Assembly (NCBI GenBank): GCA_033763995.1
Contig: JANRJL010000007.1
Location: 48,798 to 112,797, forward strand
DNA length: 64,000 nt
Direction: 5' to 3'
From: GCA-2737725 sp033763995
GTDB lineage: Bacteria > Pseudomonadota > Alphaproteobacteria > Rhodospirillales > Rhodospirillaceae
Every line of letters starts with the position of its first letter. Within the stretch, counting starts at the first letter, position 1. The translations under genes were made by a program, and so were the position numbers. Shown piece after piece: positions 45,064-53,244 of this stretch. The notes beneath the pieces were generated by a model. That model was not told the DNA's origin and searched no databases. It worked only from the letters and a program-made list of their open reading frames with translations.

Positions 45064-46544
45064 GCGGCCTTTTTCACGTAGCCGTCGGCCAACAGTTCGC
45101 GGCTCGCCCAGGTGGAGTGAGTGCCGCTGCAGATTTTGTGCGGCAGCAAGATCCGGCAGACGGGACCTTCGGCAAAGCGCTTGGCGTCGATCAGCAGGCA
45201 CTCGGACCGGTTCTTGGCCTGGTTGATCGTGAACGTAATGACGTAGCCGTCGTCCTCGTCCTGGGCATCGATGCGCGGCGCAAACGGCGACTCGCTGGCG
45301 TATTCATCGTCGGCCAACATCACCTTCGAGGTTTCACCCGTCTTCAGGTCGTGCTTGACCAGGCCGTTGAACAAGAACATCCCGGGCTTGGACAGGGCGC
45401 TGTAACAGTAACGATACGGCCGGCCGGCGTAGCGTTGATTCATGGTGCCGAATTCGACCGTCAGATCGCTGAGGCGCTCTTCGCGCGTCCGGCCGGTCTT
45501 GAGGTTGAACCGCCAGCGGTGCAGGCGCGTGCGCATGGCGTGAAGATCGAGGAAGCCCATCATGTGCTCATAGCCCGCGGGCGCGCTGGCGGTGGGCTTC
45601 GGCGTCGGATCTTCCTGGAAATACCCGTCGAGAACGATCTCATCGCCCTCCTCGTAGGCGTTCACCCAATGCAACACATAGGTTGGATCGGCCTCGAACC
45701 ATCGGATCTGGTCGGGGCCGCCGCGCCGGGGCAGGATCGCGAAGCGGGTCTTCTGGTTGCGGTAGAAACGCACCGCATAGATGTTCTTGGCCAGCAGATC
45801 GGGATCCCAATAGACCGGCAGATCGTTCAAGATCGCGTAATTTTCGGTGAAGCACATGTCGTGCGGCAAACGCGGACCCGGCAGCGCGACCGGAATGTAG
45901 TGAACCAGGCGGTTGTCCCTGTCGACGACCCCATAGTGCATGTAAGGCGGATAAAGCGAGTAATTGAAGAACAGCAGCTCGCCGGTTCGCTCGTCGACTT
46001 TGGTGTGGGCGGAGATCCCGTCGATCGGCACCCAGCTTTCAAGGCCGAGCGTCTCGAGCGTTTCGGGATTGACGCGATAGCCTTCGCCGCATTGGTAATA
46101 CGTCGAGAGCACGGACTTGGCGTGGACCACAACGTCGGTCGACGACGCATCCTTGAGGCCGGGATGCACGCACTGCCCGCGCCGTTGGCTCACGGACACG
46201 GGCTCCATGAGGCTTCCGTACAGCGCCTGGCCGGCCTCCTGCTCCGCCGCGAAGCCGCGGGTGCGCACCCAGCGGTTGCGGTAGCTGGCCTTGCCGCCGT
46301 GAAGATCGATCTGATGAATCATGCCGTCGCCGTCGAAGGGGTGAAAGCGCCCGCGCGGCTGATGAATCTGATTTTGCGTGTTGCGAAGGTAAATCCCGTC
46401 GATGTCCGTGGGCAACCGACCTTCAACGACGTCAAGATCGACCGCAACGACCTCCTCGGCCAGGGGCGTCCATGGGCCGGAGAGGTAAGGCAAATTGCTG
46501 GGCTTCAGCGTGCTCACGATTTTGGGATGGCGGGTGATCTTCAT
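45060..46544 (-). CDS. Carotenoid/stilbene cleavage oxygenase (RPE65 family), copy 2
   Basis: A 494-residue homologue of the protein at 37525. LPTDIDGIYLRNTQNQI, RFHPFDGDGMIHQIDLHGGKASYRNRWV, and the four iron histidines in DGISAHTKVDE, LPHDMCFTENYAIL, YVLHWVNAYEEGDE and the C-terminal SGTHSTWAS are all present. The two copies are clearly divergent, so they probably cut different bonds or substrates. The start at 46544 (MKITRHPK) is chosen because homology begins there. Its promoter region at 46615-46644 carries the recurrent motif. Confidence 0.88.
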   Translation of the reverse strand: MKITRHPKIVSTLKPSNLPYLSGPWTPLAEEVVAVDLDVVEGRLPTDIDGIYLRNTQNQIHQPRGRFHPFDGDGMIHQIDLHGGKASYRNRWVRTRGFAAEQEAGQALYGSLMEPVSVSQRRGQCVHPGLKDASSTDVVVHAKSVLSTYYQCGEGYRVNPETLETLGLESWVPIDGISAHTKVDERTGELLFFNYSLYPPYMHYGVVDRDNRLVHYIPVALPGPRLPHDMCFTENYAILNDLPVYWDPDLLAKNIYAVRFYRNQKTRFAILPRRGGPDQIRWFEADPTYVLHWVNAYEEGDEIVLDGYFQEDPTPKPTASAPAGYEHMMGFLDLHAMRTRLHRWRFNLKTGRTREERLSDLTVEFGTMNQRYAGRPYRYCYSALSKPGMFLFNGLVKHDLKTGETSKVMLADDEYASESPFAPRIDAQDEDDGYVITFTINQAKNRSECLLIDAKRFAEGPVCRILLPHKICSGTHSTWASRELLADGYVKKAA

Positions 46545-46614
46545 GATCGTGCTCTCGTTCTCTTGCGCAGCGAAGGGGCCCGCACGGATGCGGGGACCCC
46601 CGGCGTTCCGACCA

Positions 46615-46644
46615 AACATAGGCCAGTAAGTCTGTTTATGCAAG
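46615..46644 (-). promoter_or_regulatory. Promoter with the recurrent CTTGCATAAAC motif (oxygenase copy 2)
   Basis: Minus strand: CTTGCATAAACAGACTTAC, with TTGCAT (46643-46638), a 17-base spacer and TATGTT (46620-46615), about 70 bases before the ATG at 46544. Confidence 0.6.
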
Positions 46645-46690
46645 TGATGAAGCGGCGCCCAACCCCTGACCCGCGGCACGGGACCGGCGC

Positions 46691-47563
46691 TTAGCGCGGC
46701 TCGAGAAACGCTTGGAACGCCGCGGTGGCGTGCGCGTAATCGGTGTGGCGGGGCGAGGCCATGGCCGCGTGCACGGCCTGGGCGATATCGCCGCCGACTT
46801 GAACGATATCACCCTCAACCATGCGGGCATGGCGCAGCCAGTCACCGCCGGCAATCAGCACTCGTCCCGAGACGTCGCAGGCCTCGCTCATCAACCACGC
46901 CACCAGCGCTGCGGGCGCCTCGGGGGTCAGATGGCGCGCCGCCTCGGAGGAAATGTAAGCGGCCGTCATCGCGGTCGCGGCATAGGGCGCCACGGCATTG
47001 ATCTTGACGTTGGCGGCTTCGCCCTCCAACGCCAACGCCCGCGTGAGACCGATCAGGGCAGCCTTGGACGAGGAGTACCCGGCCATGCCGCGATTGCCGT
47101 GCAACCCCGCCGACGACGTACTCACAACAACGCGCCCGGATTTCTGCGCCAACAGGACGCGCCAGGCGGCGTGAACAACATGCAAAGTCCCGAGGAAATT
47201 GACGTCGAAGACGGCGCGAAACGCCTCCAGCGTCATGCGCCCAAACGAAGCGGCTTCCGGAACGCCGGCATTGGCCACGACGCCATCCAGCCGGCCAAAG
47301 CGGTCCAGGGCCAAGGCCACCATGGCCGCGCCGGACGCCGGATCCTCGACGGCATGAAGCGAGGCGCACCCTTGCCCGCCCGCGGCCTTGATCTCGTCGA
47401 CGACGACGTCCGCGCTGGGCCTTTGGCTTTGATCGCGCCACCGATTGTTGACAACAATCATCGCCCCGGCCGCCGCCAAGGCAAGCGCATGGGCGCGGCC
47501 CAATCCGTTTCCGGCGCCGGTGACGATGAAGACCTTGCCCGCGAGTGTTGGCCGCCAGTCCAT
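46691..47563 (-). CDS. Short-chain dehydrogenase (3-hydroxyacyl-CoA dehydrogenase-like)
   Basis: A 290-residue SDR: VFIVTGAGNGLGRAHALALAAAGA (cofactor loop), VNNRWRDQSQRPSADVVVDEI, GVVANAGVPEAA, VVVSTSSAGLHGN (Ser), AGYSSSKAALIGL (Tyr-x3-Lys). The VVDEIKAAGG pattern and the long insertion after strand 2 resemble the dehydrogenase part of HSD17B4/peroxisomal multifunctional enzymes that oxidise 3-hydroxyacyl-CoA. Its start lies only 21 bases from the left arm of the HxlR cassette, so any original promoter further upstream has been separated from it. Confidence 0.85.
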   Translation of the reverse strand: MDWRPTLAGKVFIVTGAGNGLGRAHALALAAAGAMIVVNNRWRDQSQRPSADVVVDEIKAAGGQGCASLHAVEDPASGAAMVALALDRFGRLDGVVANAGVPEAASFGRMTLEAFRAVFDVNFLGTLHVVHAAWRVLLAQKSGRVVVSTSSAGLHGNRGMAGYSSSKAALIGLTRALALEGEAANVKINAVAPYAATAMTAAYISSEAARHLTPEAPAALVAWLMSEACDVSGRVLIAGGDWLRHARMVEGDIVQVGGDIAQAVHAAMASPRHTDYAHATAAFQAFLEPR

Positions 47564-47584
47564 CCGCGACTCCTTCAACACGCG

Positions 47585-47749
47585 CTAGTGTCGCGATTCC
47601 GAAGTTCGTTCGACTTCCCGGCAAGCACTTTAACGAACTTCGGAATCAAGGCGACACTAGAACATTATGATTCTAGTGTGGTTTTTGGATTTGAAGTTCC
47701 TGAAGGTGCTTGCGGCAAAATCTTAGGAACTTCAAATCCACCACACTAG
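47585..47749 (+). repeat. Left inverted arm of the HxlR cassette (two nested palindromes)
   Basis: Outer palindrome 47585-47660 and inner palindrome 47673-47749, linked by AACATTATGATT. Each would fold into a long hairpin of ~30 base pairs. The inner unit supplies the regulator's TAG stop codon (47746-47748). Confidence 0.85.
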
Positions 47750-48768
47750 CGGCGAATGGTTTGCAACGCCTCGGTGTGAGGCGAGGTCACATTGTGATGA
47801 TCGACGACTTCGCCGCAATGGTTGCACGTGATTTTGGGAATCAGCTTGGCGCCGCAGGCCTTGTGACGCACGATCAGCGGCGGGCCTTTGCCGCCGTCCA
47901 GCCACCGGTCGCCCCAAGCCATCAGCGTCATGATCAACGGGAAGATGTCGCGCCCCTCGTCGGTCAGGCGATAGGCGAGCCGTTTGGGCCGCACCTCATA
48001 TTGCTGTTTTTTGAGGATCCCCGCGTCCACGAGACGCCCGAGCCGGTCGGCGAGAATATTGGAGGCGATCTTCAGCCGGTCTTGAAAGTCGGCGAAGCGC
48101 TTGGCGCCGCGAAACGCCGCGGCAATCACGTGCGACGTCCATCGATCGCCCAGCAACATGCCGGCGCGTTCGAGCATGGGGTGCGCCGTTTTCGGCTCCT
48201 CCTCCAGTTTCGTCGAGCGACGCTGGGCACGCGGACCACGCGGCTTGTCGAGACCGGCGCCGGGACCATCGACCGCGTAGACATCTCGGGCATCGGCGAA
48301 ATGCCCGCACGCCGAGCACATGAATTCGGGCGTGAACTCCTTCCCGCATCCCGCATGGACAGGCCGCTGCATGGGCGAGGCCGGGTCAAAATGCCACCGT
48401 CGTTCCCAGCGAATCATCATCAGGGCGGTGTCGTGAAGCCCGACGCCCATCTTGGTGAGGCGATACTCGTACCTAATGGGACGCTTTGAATAGGCGACGC
48501 GGCGCATCACCTTGGCCTCGGTCAACCGCTGCAGACGGTCGGTGAGCAAGCTGGGCGCCAGGCCGGTGACGAGTTTAAAGTCGTTAAATCGGCGCACACC
48601 GAGCAACGCGCAGTTCAGAATGAGCAAGGTCGCACGGTCACCGATGATGTTCAGGGCGCGACTGACGGAGTGCGCCGCGACCTGCTGCTCGGCAGGCCGC
48701 TTGGTCACGGCCGTCTTGAGGCGGCGGCGCGCAACCTTGCGCGGCTGGATCGCCTTTCGTCCCGTCAT
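47746..48768 (-). CDS. Tandem HxlR-family transcriptional regulator with two zinc-ribbon-like tails
   Basis: A 340-residue protein with two HxlR winged helix-turn-helix domains. The first (residues ~30-130) reads ALNIIGDRATLLILNCALLG, RRFNDFKLVTGLAPSLLTDRL. The second (~195-300) reads MLERAGMLLGDRWTSHVIAAA, KRFADFQDRLKIASNILADRL. Each is followed by a four-cysteine-type segment (GCGKEFTPEFMCSACG and ACGAKLIPKITCNHCGE) that could bind a metal. Most HxlR proteins have one domain of ~110-150 residues and work as dimers; here one chain provides both halves. The stop codon lies inside the left repeat arm. Candidate controller of the surrounding catabolic regulon (inference). Confidence 0.87.
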   Translation of the reverse strand: MTGRKAIQPRKVARRRLKTAVTKRPAEQQVAAHSVSRALNIIGDRATLLILNCALLGVRRFNDFKLVTGLAPSLLTDRLQRLTEAKVMRRVAYSKRPIRYEYRLTKMGVGLHDTALMMIRWERRWHFDPASPMQRPVHAGCGKEFTPEFMCSACGHFADARDVYAVDGPGAGLDKPRGPRAQRRSTKLEEEPKTAHPMLERAGMLLGDRWTSHVIAAAFRGAKRFADFQDRLKIASNILADRLGRLVDAGILKKQQYEVRPKRLAYRLTDEGRDIFPLIMTLMAWGDRWLDGGKGPPLIVRHKACGAKLIPKITCNHCGEVVDHHNVTSPHTEALQTIRR

Positions 48769-48806
48769 GCCTGCGATTCACCCGTCCGAGTTCACGACCG
48801 GCGCAA

Positions 48807-48971
48807 CTGAGTGTGGTGGATTTGAAGTTCCTAGGATTTTGCCGCGCGCACTTTAGGAACTTCAAATCCAAGAACCACACTAGATTCATAGAGTTCTAGT
48901 GTCGCCATGATTCCGAAGTTCGTTAAAGTGCTTGCCGGGAGATCGAACGAACTTCGGAATCGCGACACTAG
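48807..48971 (-). repeat. Right inverted arm of the HxlR cassette
   Basis: Inner palindrome 48807-48883 (its proximal end degenerate, CTGAGTG in place of CTAGTG) and outer palindrome 48896-48971, linked by ATTCATAGAGTT. It begins 38 bases before the regulator's start codon, so it lies in or next to the regulator's promoter. Confidence 0.85.
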
Positions 48972-49026
48972 CGAGAGTCGGCGCAAAGCGCAAACCGCGC
49001 CCAAAGCATCACCTGGCCCTTGGTTG

Positions 49027-49056
49027 CTTGTATAAACGTATCTATTGATTTACTTT
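49027..49056 (+). promoter_or_regulatory. Promoter with the recurrent CTTGTATAAAC motif (DUF1295 gene)
   Basis: CTTGTATAAACGTATC: TTGTAT at 49028-49033, 17-base spacer, TACTTT at 49051-49056; 40 bases ahead of the ATG at 49096 and 56 bases beyond the cassette's right end. Confidence 0.55.
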
Positions 49057-49095
49057 TGTATCTGGCGCCCTTCGATGCCGGCAAGAGGATCGACC

Positions 49096-49905
49096 ATGCT
49101 GCAAACCAGCCTCGCGTTGTTGGCTCTCAACTTCGCCGTCGTCCTATGCTGCGTCTTGATTCTGTGGGCGATCTCCTTGCGTACCAAGGATCCGACGCCG
49201 ATGGACAGCTTCTGGGCCTTCGGCTTGGCGTTGGTGGCCATGCTCAGCTTTATTGAGATGGGCGAGCCGACGCCGCGGCGCCTGCTGATCGTCGGTCTTT
49301 GCACCATCTGGGGCCTGCGCCTGGGCACGTACATGCTGTGGCGCTGGCGAACACATGGCCCCGACGGCCGGTACGAGGCGATGATGCGCAAAGCCCAGGA
49401 GCGGCGCGGCTGGTCTTACGCCACCGCGAGTTTGCGCCTGGTGTTCCTGACCCAAGCGCCGATGTTGTGGCTGGTCGCCCTGCCCGTGCAGCTCGGGCAA
49501 TTCCAGGCCGAGCCCTTGGCGATTGGCCCGCTCGGCTGGGCCGGAGCCGGATTGGCGATCTTTGGCTTTGTCTTCGAGAGCGTGGGCGATTGGCAGCTGG
49601 TGCGCTTCAAGGCCGATCCGGCGAACAAGGGCAAAGTCATGGACCGCGGGCTATGGCGCTACACCCGCCATCCGAATTACTTCGGTGACTGCTGTGTGTG
49701 GTGGGGGCTCTATCTGATCGCCGCCGAGACCGAGATCGGACGATATGCGATCGTTGGCCCGGTGTTCTTGACGTGGACGCTCTTGGTGTGGAGCGGCGCG
49801 GCCATGTTGGAGCGGCGAATCACGCGCAGCAAGCCGGCTTACGCCGATTACATCGCCCGGACGAGCGCATTCATTCCCTGGTTTCCGAAGAAGTCGAGTC
49901 CGTGA
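49096..49905 (+). CDS. DUF1295 / steroid 5-alpha-reductase-like membrane protein
   Basis: A 269-residue membrane protein with about six hydrophobic segments. KDPTPMDSFWAFG, RLGTYMLWRWRTHGPDGRYEAM, GWSYATASLRLVFLTQA and the C-terminal MDRGLWRYTRHPNYFGDCCVWWGLYL are the hallmarks of DUF1295 proteins, related to steroid 5-alpha-reductases and isoprenylcysteine methyltransferases. It likely reduces a C=C bond of a lipophilic compound with NADPH. The start (MLQTSLALL) is at 49096; in-frame alternatives at 49045 and 49078 would add up to 17 polar residues. Convergent with the SDR gene, 7 bases apart. Confidence 0.85.
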   Translation: MLQTSLALLALNFAVVLCCVLILWAISLRTKDPTPMDSFWAFGLALVAMLSFIEMGEPTPRRLLIVGLCTIWGLRLGTYMLWRWRTHGPDGRYEAMMRKAQERRGWSYATASLRLVFLTQAPMLWLVALPVQLGQFQAEPLAIGPLGWAGAGLAIFGFVFESVGDWQLVRFKADPANKGKVMDRGLWRYTRHPNYFGDCCVWWGLYLIAAETEIGRYAIVGPVFLTWTLLVWSGAAMLERRITRSKPAYADYIARTSAFIPWFPKKSSP

Positions 49906-49912
49906 GCGCGTC

Positions 49913-50680
49913 TCACGATGGCCTGCGCCCCGTGGTGACCCGTTCGCCGCTGAGCGAGCGCGCCATCATGCGTTCTTGCGCCTTGGGGTCGAGCGCCAGC
50001 ATCGCGCGAACGCTCATGGCCATCTGATCGGTGTCCAGTTCGTCGATGCCGCGCCGGATGGCGTCGAGTCCCGCCTCGGCGATCGCCGACGGCGGCTCTT
50101 TGTATCCCTGAACATGGCTGGCCATGCGCGTGTCGACCGAGCCCACGATCAGCGCGGCGACCGTCGTTTTCTGCCCGGCCAATTCCGCGCGAATGCAGGT
50201 CGACATGGCGCGGGCGGCGAATTTCGACGGGCTGTAGCCCCCCATCCCCGGCACGGCGACGATCGCCCCGGCCGACAGGACGTTGACGATGGCGCTTTGC
50301 GGATGGCGGCGAAGAATCGGCGCGAAGGCGCGGCACATGGCCAGCGGAGCAAAATAGTTCACCTCCATCTCGGCCCGCGCGGCCGTCATGTCCGGCGCGC
50401 CGATCAAATGCTTCATGGCGAAAAGGCCGGCGTTGTTGACCAAAATCGACGTCTCGCCGCACGCGGCGGCGGCGCGCGCGATATGGTCGGGATTGGTCAC
50501 GTCCAACTCCACGACGACGACACGATCGGGCGCCTCGGCGACCAGATGGCCGGCGTCGGCGACTTTGCGAGACCCGACATAAACGCGCCGCGCCTTCGCC
50601 GCCAGGAGCGCGCGGACAAAGGCCTCGCCGATGCCGCGATTTCCGCCCGTGACCAAAGCAACACTGCCTTCGATGTCCAT
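49913..50680 (-). CDS. Short-chain dehydrogenase/reductase
   Basis: A 255-residue classical SDR: VALVTGGNRGIGEAFVRALL (cofactor loop), RVYVGSRKVADAGHLV, VVVVELDVTNPDHIA, SILVNNAGLF, AIVNVLSAGAIVAVPG and GGYSPSKFAARAMS (Tyr-x3-Lys, with Ser in the preceding strand). It is the third gene of a minus-strand operon after the SnoaL-like protein (13-base gap) and the CoA ligase, and likely oxidises a hydroxy intermediate of the same pathway. The substrate is not deducible. Confidence 0.87.
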   Translation of the reverse strand: MDIEGSVALVTGGNRGIGEAFVRALLAAKARRVYVGSRKVADAGHLVAEAPDRVVVVELDVTNPDHIARAAAACGETSILVNNAGLFAMKHLIGAPDMTAARAEMEVNYFAPLAMCRAFAPILRRHPQSAIVNVLSAGAIVAVPGMGGYSPSKFAARAMSTCIRAELAGQKTTVAALIVGSVDTRMASHVQGYKEPPSAIAEAGLDAIRRGIDELDTDQMAMSVRAMLALDPKAQERMMARSLSGERVTTGRRPS

Positions 50681-50693
50681 CGCCGACCCCGTT

Positions 50694-51227
50694 TCACGCC
50701 TGGTAGAGAATGTCGTTGGGCTTCTTGCCGCCGCGAACCAGCAGACGAGGGTCCGGCGCGATCAAACCGCGCCCCCATGTCTCGGCCATGGGCATCTCGT
50801 GATTCCATTCCCACGCCAATGTGCGCGCGGCGATCCGCCACTGCCCGGCGCGCCGCTCGAACCGGTCGACGACGCGCGCGAGCGTGAGTGTATCGAAAAA
50901 TTCGCCGCTCTTGCGCATCCGCGCGAACGCCAAGATGTGGGACTCGGCTTGCGCACGATCGCCGTCGACGTCGATCAGGATGTTGGTCACGCTATGGGTC
51001 ATGAGGCGGGGTGCCGTGAGGACTGCGGCAATGGATTTAATGTAGTCCGCGGCCGAACCGGCGAAGAGGCCGCCATGGTCCTCGGTCGCATCGTCGTGAT
51101 AGCAACTGGTGAGCAGCGCGAGATCGCCGCGATCCACCGCGCGGCAATAGCGCACCAAGACTTCGGCGATCGCCTGCTTGTCCAGAAGCTGAAGCAGCTC
51201 CGCTGAGGGTGTTGCAGAGTTGGTCAT
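50694..51227 (-). CDS. SnoaL-like (NTF2-fold) protein, copy 1
   Basis: A 177-residue SnoaL_4-type protein: LLDKQAIAEVLVRYCRAVDRGDLALLTSCYHDDA, the stretch THSVTNILIDVDGDRA, and VVDRFERRAGQWRIAARTLAWEWN are the usual elements. The Y-C-R-A-x-D-R-x-D and C-Y-H-D-D parts resemble bile-acid dehydratase/ketosteroid-isomerase-like members, which shift or eliminate in small lipophilic substrates. GGAGCA precedes the ATG at 51227. It sits between a CoA ligase and an SDR in one operon. A paralogue lies at 57438. Function not proven. Confidence 0.8.
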   Translation of the reverse strand: MTNSATPSAELLQLLDKQAIAEVLVRYCRAVDRGDLALLTSCYHDDATEDHGGLFAGSAADYIKSIAAVLTAPRLMTHSVTNILIDVDGDRAQAESHILAFARMRKSGEFFDTLTLARVVDRFERRAGQWRIAARTLAWEWNHEMPMAETWGRGLIAPDPRLLVRGGKKPNDILYQA

Positions 51228-51250
51228 GGGCGTGCTCCAGCCAGCATCGT

Positions 51251-53086
51251 TCAATCGACGACGATCACGTCGGACCCCGGTGGTTCGCCGTACAAAGCCG
51301 CAACGGCGTCCGCTCGGCGCGCGAGCACGATGCTGCGATTGATGGATCCCTTGTCGGAAATTTCGTGGGCTTCGACGACGGGAGGCTCGGCCAGGATCAG
51401 GCAGCGGCGGATGCGCGTGCTCAGGCCCGGGAGCGCCGTGTTATGGGCTTTCAAACGGTCGGCAAGGATCGTCCGTGCGGCGGATTCGGTCACGCTCTCG
51501 GCGTCCAGGGCGGTGCGATTGAGCCAAACAAGAAGCGCCAAATAGCCGCGCCCCTCGGCGCAGATCACGAGATCGGAGACATAGGGCGACAGGCGCTTCA
51601 TCAGGTCGGCCCGCAGTTCGCCGCTGCGCACCCACGTGCCGGATCCGAGCTTGAACTCCTCGGCCAGCCGCCCGGCGAAGACGAGGCCTTTGAGTGGGTC
51701 TCGGTCGTCGACGAACGCGGCATAGTCGCCGGTGCGATAGAAGCCGTCGCCGTCGAAAATTTCCCGGCTCTTCTCGGGCTCGTTCAGATATCCCGGCGTG
51801 ATGATCGGGCCGCGGATGCGGATCTCGTACCGCTGTTCATAGGGGATGAGTTTGACTTCGATTCCCGGCATCGGCAGTCCGATGCCGACTTTTTCCGCCG
51901 GATAGTGGATCGCCAGGCACCCCGATGTGGTTTCGGTGGCGCCGTAAGCCGAGATCCCGATGATGCGGTGCCCGACGGTGGCGACGGCCATGGCCTGGAT
52001 GCGGTCCAGAACCGGCTGCGGCAAACCGGCCCCGCCATACAGCATGACCTGAAGGTCGCGAAAGAACGTCCGGCGCAAGTCCGCATCGGCCTCGAGCGCG
52101 TCGGCCAACATGGCGTAGCCCATCGGCACGTTGACGTAATATCGCGGCGGGATTTCGCGCAGATTGCGCAAGGATTCCTCGAACGCGCCCGGCAAGGGGC
52201 GGCCGTCGTCGATGTGCAATGTGCCGCCCGAGGTCAAGGCCATCAGCGGCGCGGCCGCACCCGAGACGTGGCTCCACGGCAGCCAATCGAGGAAGGCCTG
52301 ATCCCACCCCGCCGCCTTGCCCAGCGTCTGGACAGCCTGGGCGATATTCGCCGCGATCATGGCGTGGGTTTGCACCACCGCCTTGGGACGCCCGGTTGAG
52401 CCCGACGTCAACATGTAGGCGGCGGGCGCGTCGGCATTGATTTGACCCAGCCGCGCGGCGACGGCGGGCGTCACGGGCGTCGCGACAACATCGTCCCACG
52501 CCACGGCATGGGACCCGACGATGTCCGGCGTCGACGTGACAATGACCGCGTCGCCGAAGTCCACGGCCACCAGCGCCTTGGCGAAACGCGCGGCGTCTTC
52601 GACGAAAACCACGCCGGGCTTGACCAGGGATACGACGTGAATGAGGCGGCCGAAGTCGGCGTGGGCCATGCCGTAGTTGACGCTGACGGGGCAAACCGGC
52701 ACGCCCGCGGCAAATGCGCCGAACTTGATGATGGCGTGGGCGACGGAGTTGCCCGAGAGGATGAGCACCGACCGATCGCCGCCGATGCCGCGGTTGATGA
52801 GCCATTGCGCCACGGCGTCGCTGTGGCGTTTGGTCTCGCCGTAACTTTGGCCCTGCCAGGCGCGATCGGCCCCGCGCCGCTGAAGGATAAACGGCCGGTT
52901 TTCGAATTTCGCCGCCTGCTCGGCCAGAACGCGCGCCAGAACCGGCTCGTGGCGCATCAGCGGCACGCGCGAGCGCAAAATCATCGAACCGTCGCTGCCA
53001 CGCTGGAGATCAATGTCGACGGGCAGGAACTCCGCGGCGCGAAAAGCGGCCGTGGCGACCGGCGAGGGATTGCTTGTCGTCATCAT
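51251..53086 (-). CDS. Feruloyl-CoA synthase-like acyl-CoA synthetase
   Basis: A 611-residue adenylate-forming ligase of the feruloyl-CoA synthase subgroup: FLPVDIDLQRGSDGSMILRS, the stretch VPLMRHEPVLARVLAEQAA, P-loop YMLTSGSTGRPKAVVQTH, DWLPWSHVSGAA, ISAYGATETTSGCLA and LVFAGRLAEEFKLGSGTWV. This group has an altered C-terminal region, E-x-FK-L-x-x-G-x-W-V, exactly as seen. It may activate an aryl- or cyclic-substituted acid to the CoA ester. First gene of an operon with the SnoaL-like and SDR genes. The start is uncertain between 53086 and 53083. Confidence 0.87.
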   Translation of the reverse strand: MMTTSNPSPVATAAFRAAEFLPVDIDLQRGSDGSMILRSRVPLMRHEPVLARVLAEQAAKFENRPFILQRRGADRAWQGQSYGETKRHSDAVAQWLINRGIGGDRSVLILSGNSVAHAIIKFGAFAAGVPVCPVSVNYGMAHADFGRLIHVVSLVKPGVVFVEDAARFAKALVAVDFGDAVIVTSTPDIVGSHAVAWDDVVATPVTPAVAARLGQINADAPAAYMLTSGSTGRPKAVVQTHAMIAANIAQAVQTLGKAAGWDQAFLDWLPWSHVSGAAAPLMALTSGGTLHIDDGRPLPGAFEESLRNLREIPPRYYVNVPMGYAMLADALEADADLRRTFFRDLQVMLYGGAGLPQPVLDRIQAMAVATVGHRIIGISAYGATETTSGCLAIHYPAEKVGIGLPMPGIEVKLIPYEQRYEIRIRGPIITPGYLNEPEKSREIFDGDGFYRTGDYAAFVDDRDPLKGLVFAGRLAEEFKLGSGTWVRSGELRADLMKRLSPYVSDLVICAEGRGYLALLVWLNRTALDAESVTESAARTILADRLKAHNTALPGLSTRIRRCLILAEPPVVEAHEISDKGSINRSIVLARRADAVAALYGEPPGSDVIVVD

Positions 53087-53148
53087 CCGAGGGCCAACAT
53101 CTGAGGGCCAACGCTCGCCCGGTCCGGGGAGCACTCCAGGCTCGTTTA

Positions 53149-53178
53149 GTTATGGAAATACTGGTACGTTTATGCAAG
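53149..53178 (-). promoter_or_regulatory. Promoter with the recurrent CTTGCATAAAC motif (CoA ligase operon)
   Basis: Minus strand CTTGCATAAACGTACC: TTGCAT (53177-53172), 17-base spacer, ATAACT (53154-53149). It lies between the CoA ligase (minus) and the epoxide-hydrolase-like gene (plus, start 53245), so it could serve both. Confidence 0.55.
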
Positions 53179-53244
53179 CATTACAAGCAACTCCGGCGAT
53201 GCGCTTTCGCAGCGCAATTGGCGAGGTATAAGAAGGAGAACCCC

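Larger units (their letters stand above)
47585..48971. mobile_element. 1.39-kb cassette: HxlR-type regulator gene enclosed by 165-bp inverted repeats
   Basis: Left arm 47585-47749 and right arm 48807-48971 are both 165 bases and are reverse complements of each other with about a dozen mismatches and two single-base indels. Each arm is itself made of two palindromic units: an outer one (CTAGTGTCGCGATTCCGAAG ... GCGACACTAG) and an inner one (CTAGTGTGG ... CCACACTAG), separated by 12 bases. Every unit is bounded by TA, as expected for IS630/mariner-type target duplications. The interior carries a single gene. There is no transposase, so mobility would have to be in trans. Naming it a mobile element is inference from the structure. 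Confidence 0.6.

Noticed and set aside
44874..46694. 606-codon plus-strand frame opposite the second cleavage oxygenase
   Set aside because: No family resemblance, and the opposite strand is a complete oxygenase.
47585..48971. CRISPR array or simple terminators for the clustered palindromes
   Set aside because: Only two palindrome types in mirror order, no spacers; equal length and order of both arms fit an inverted-repeat cassette better than independent terminators.
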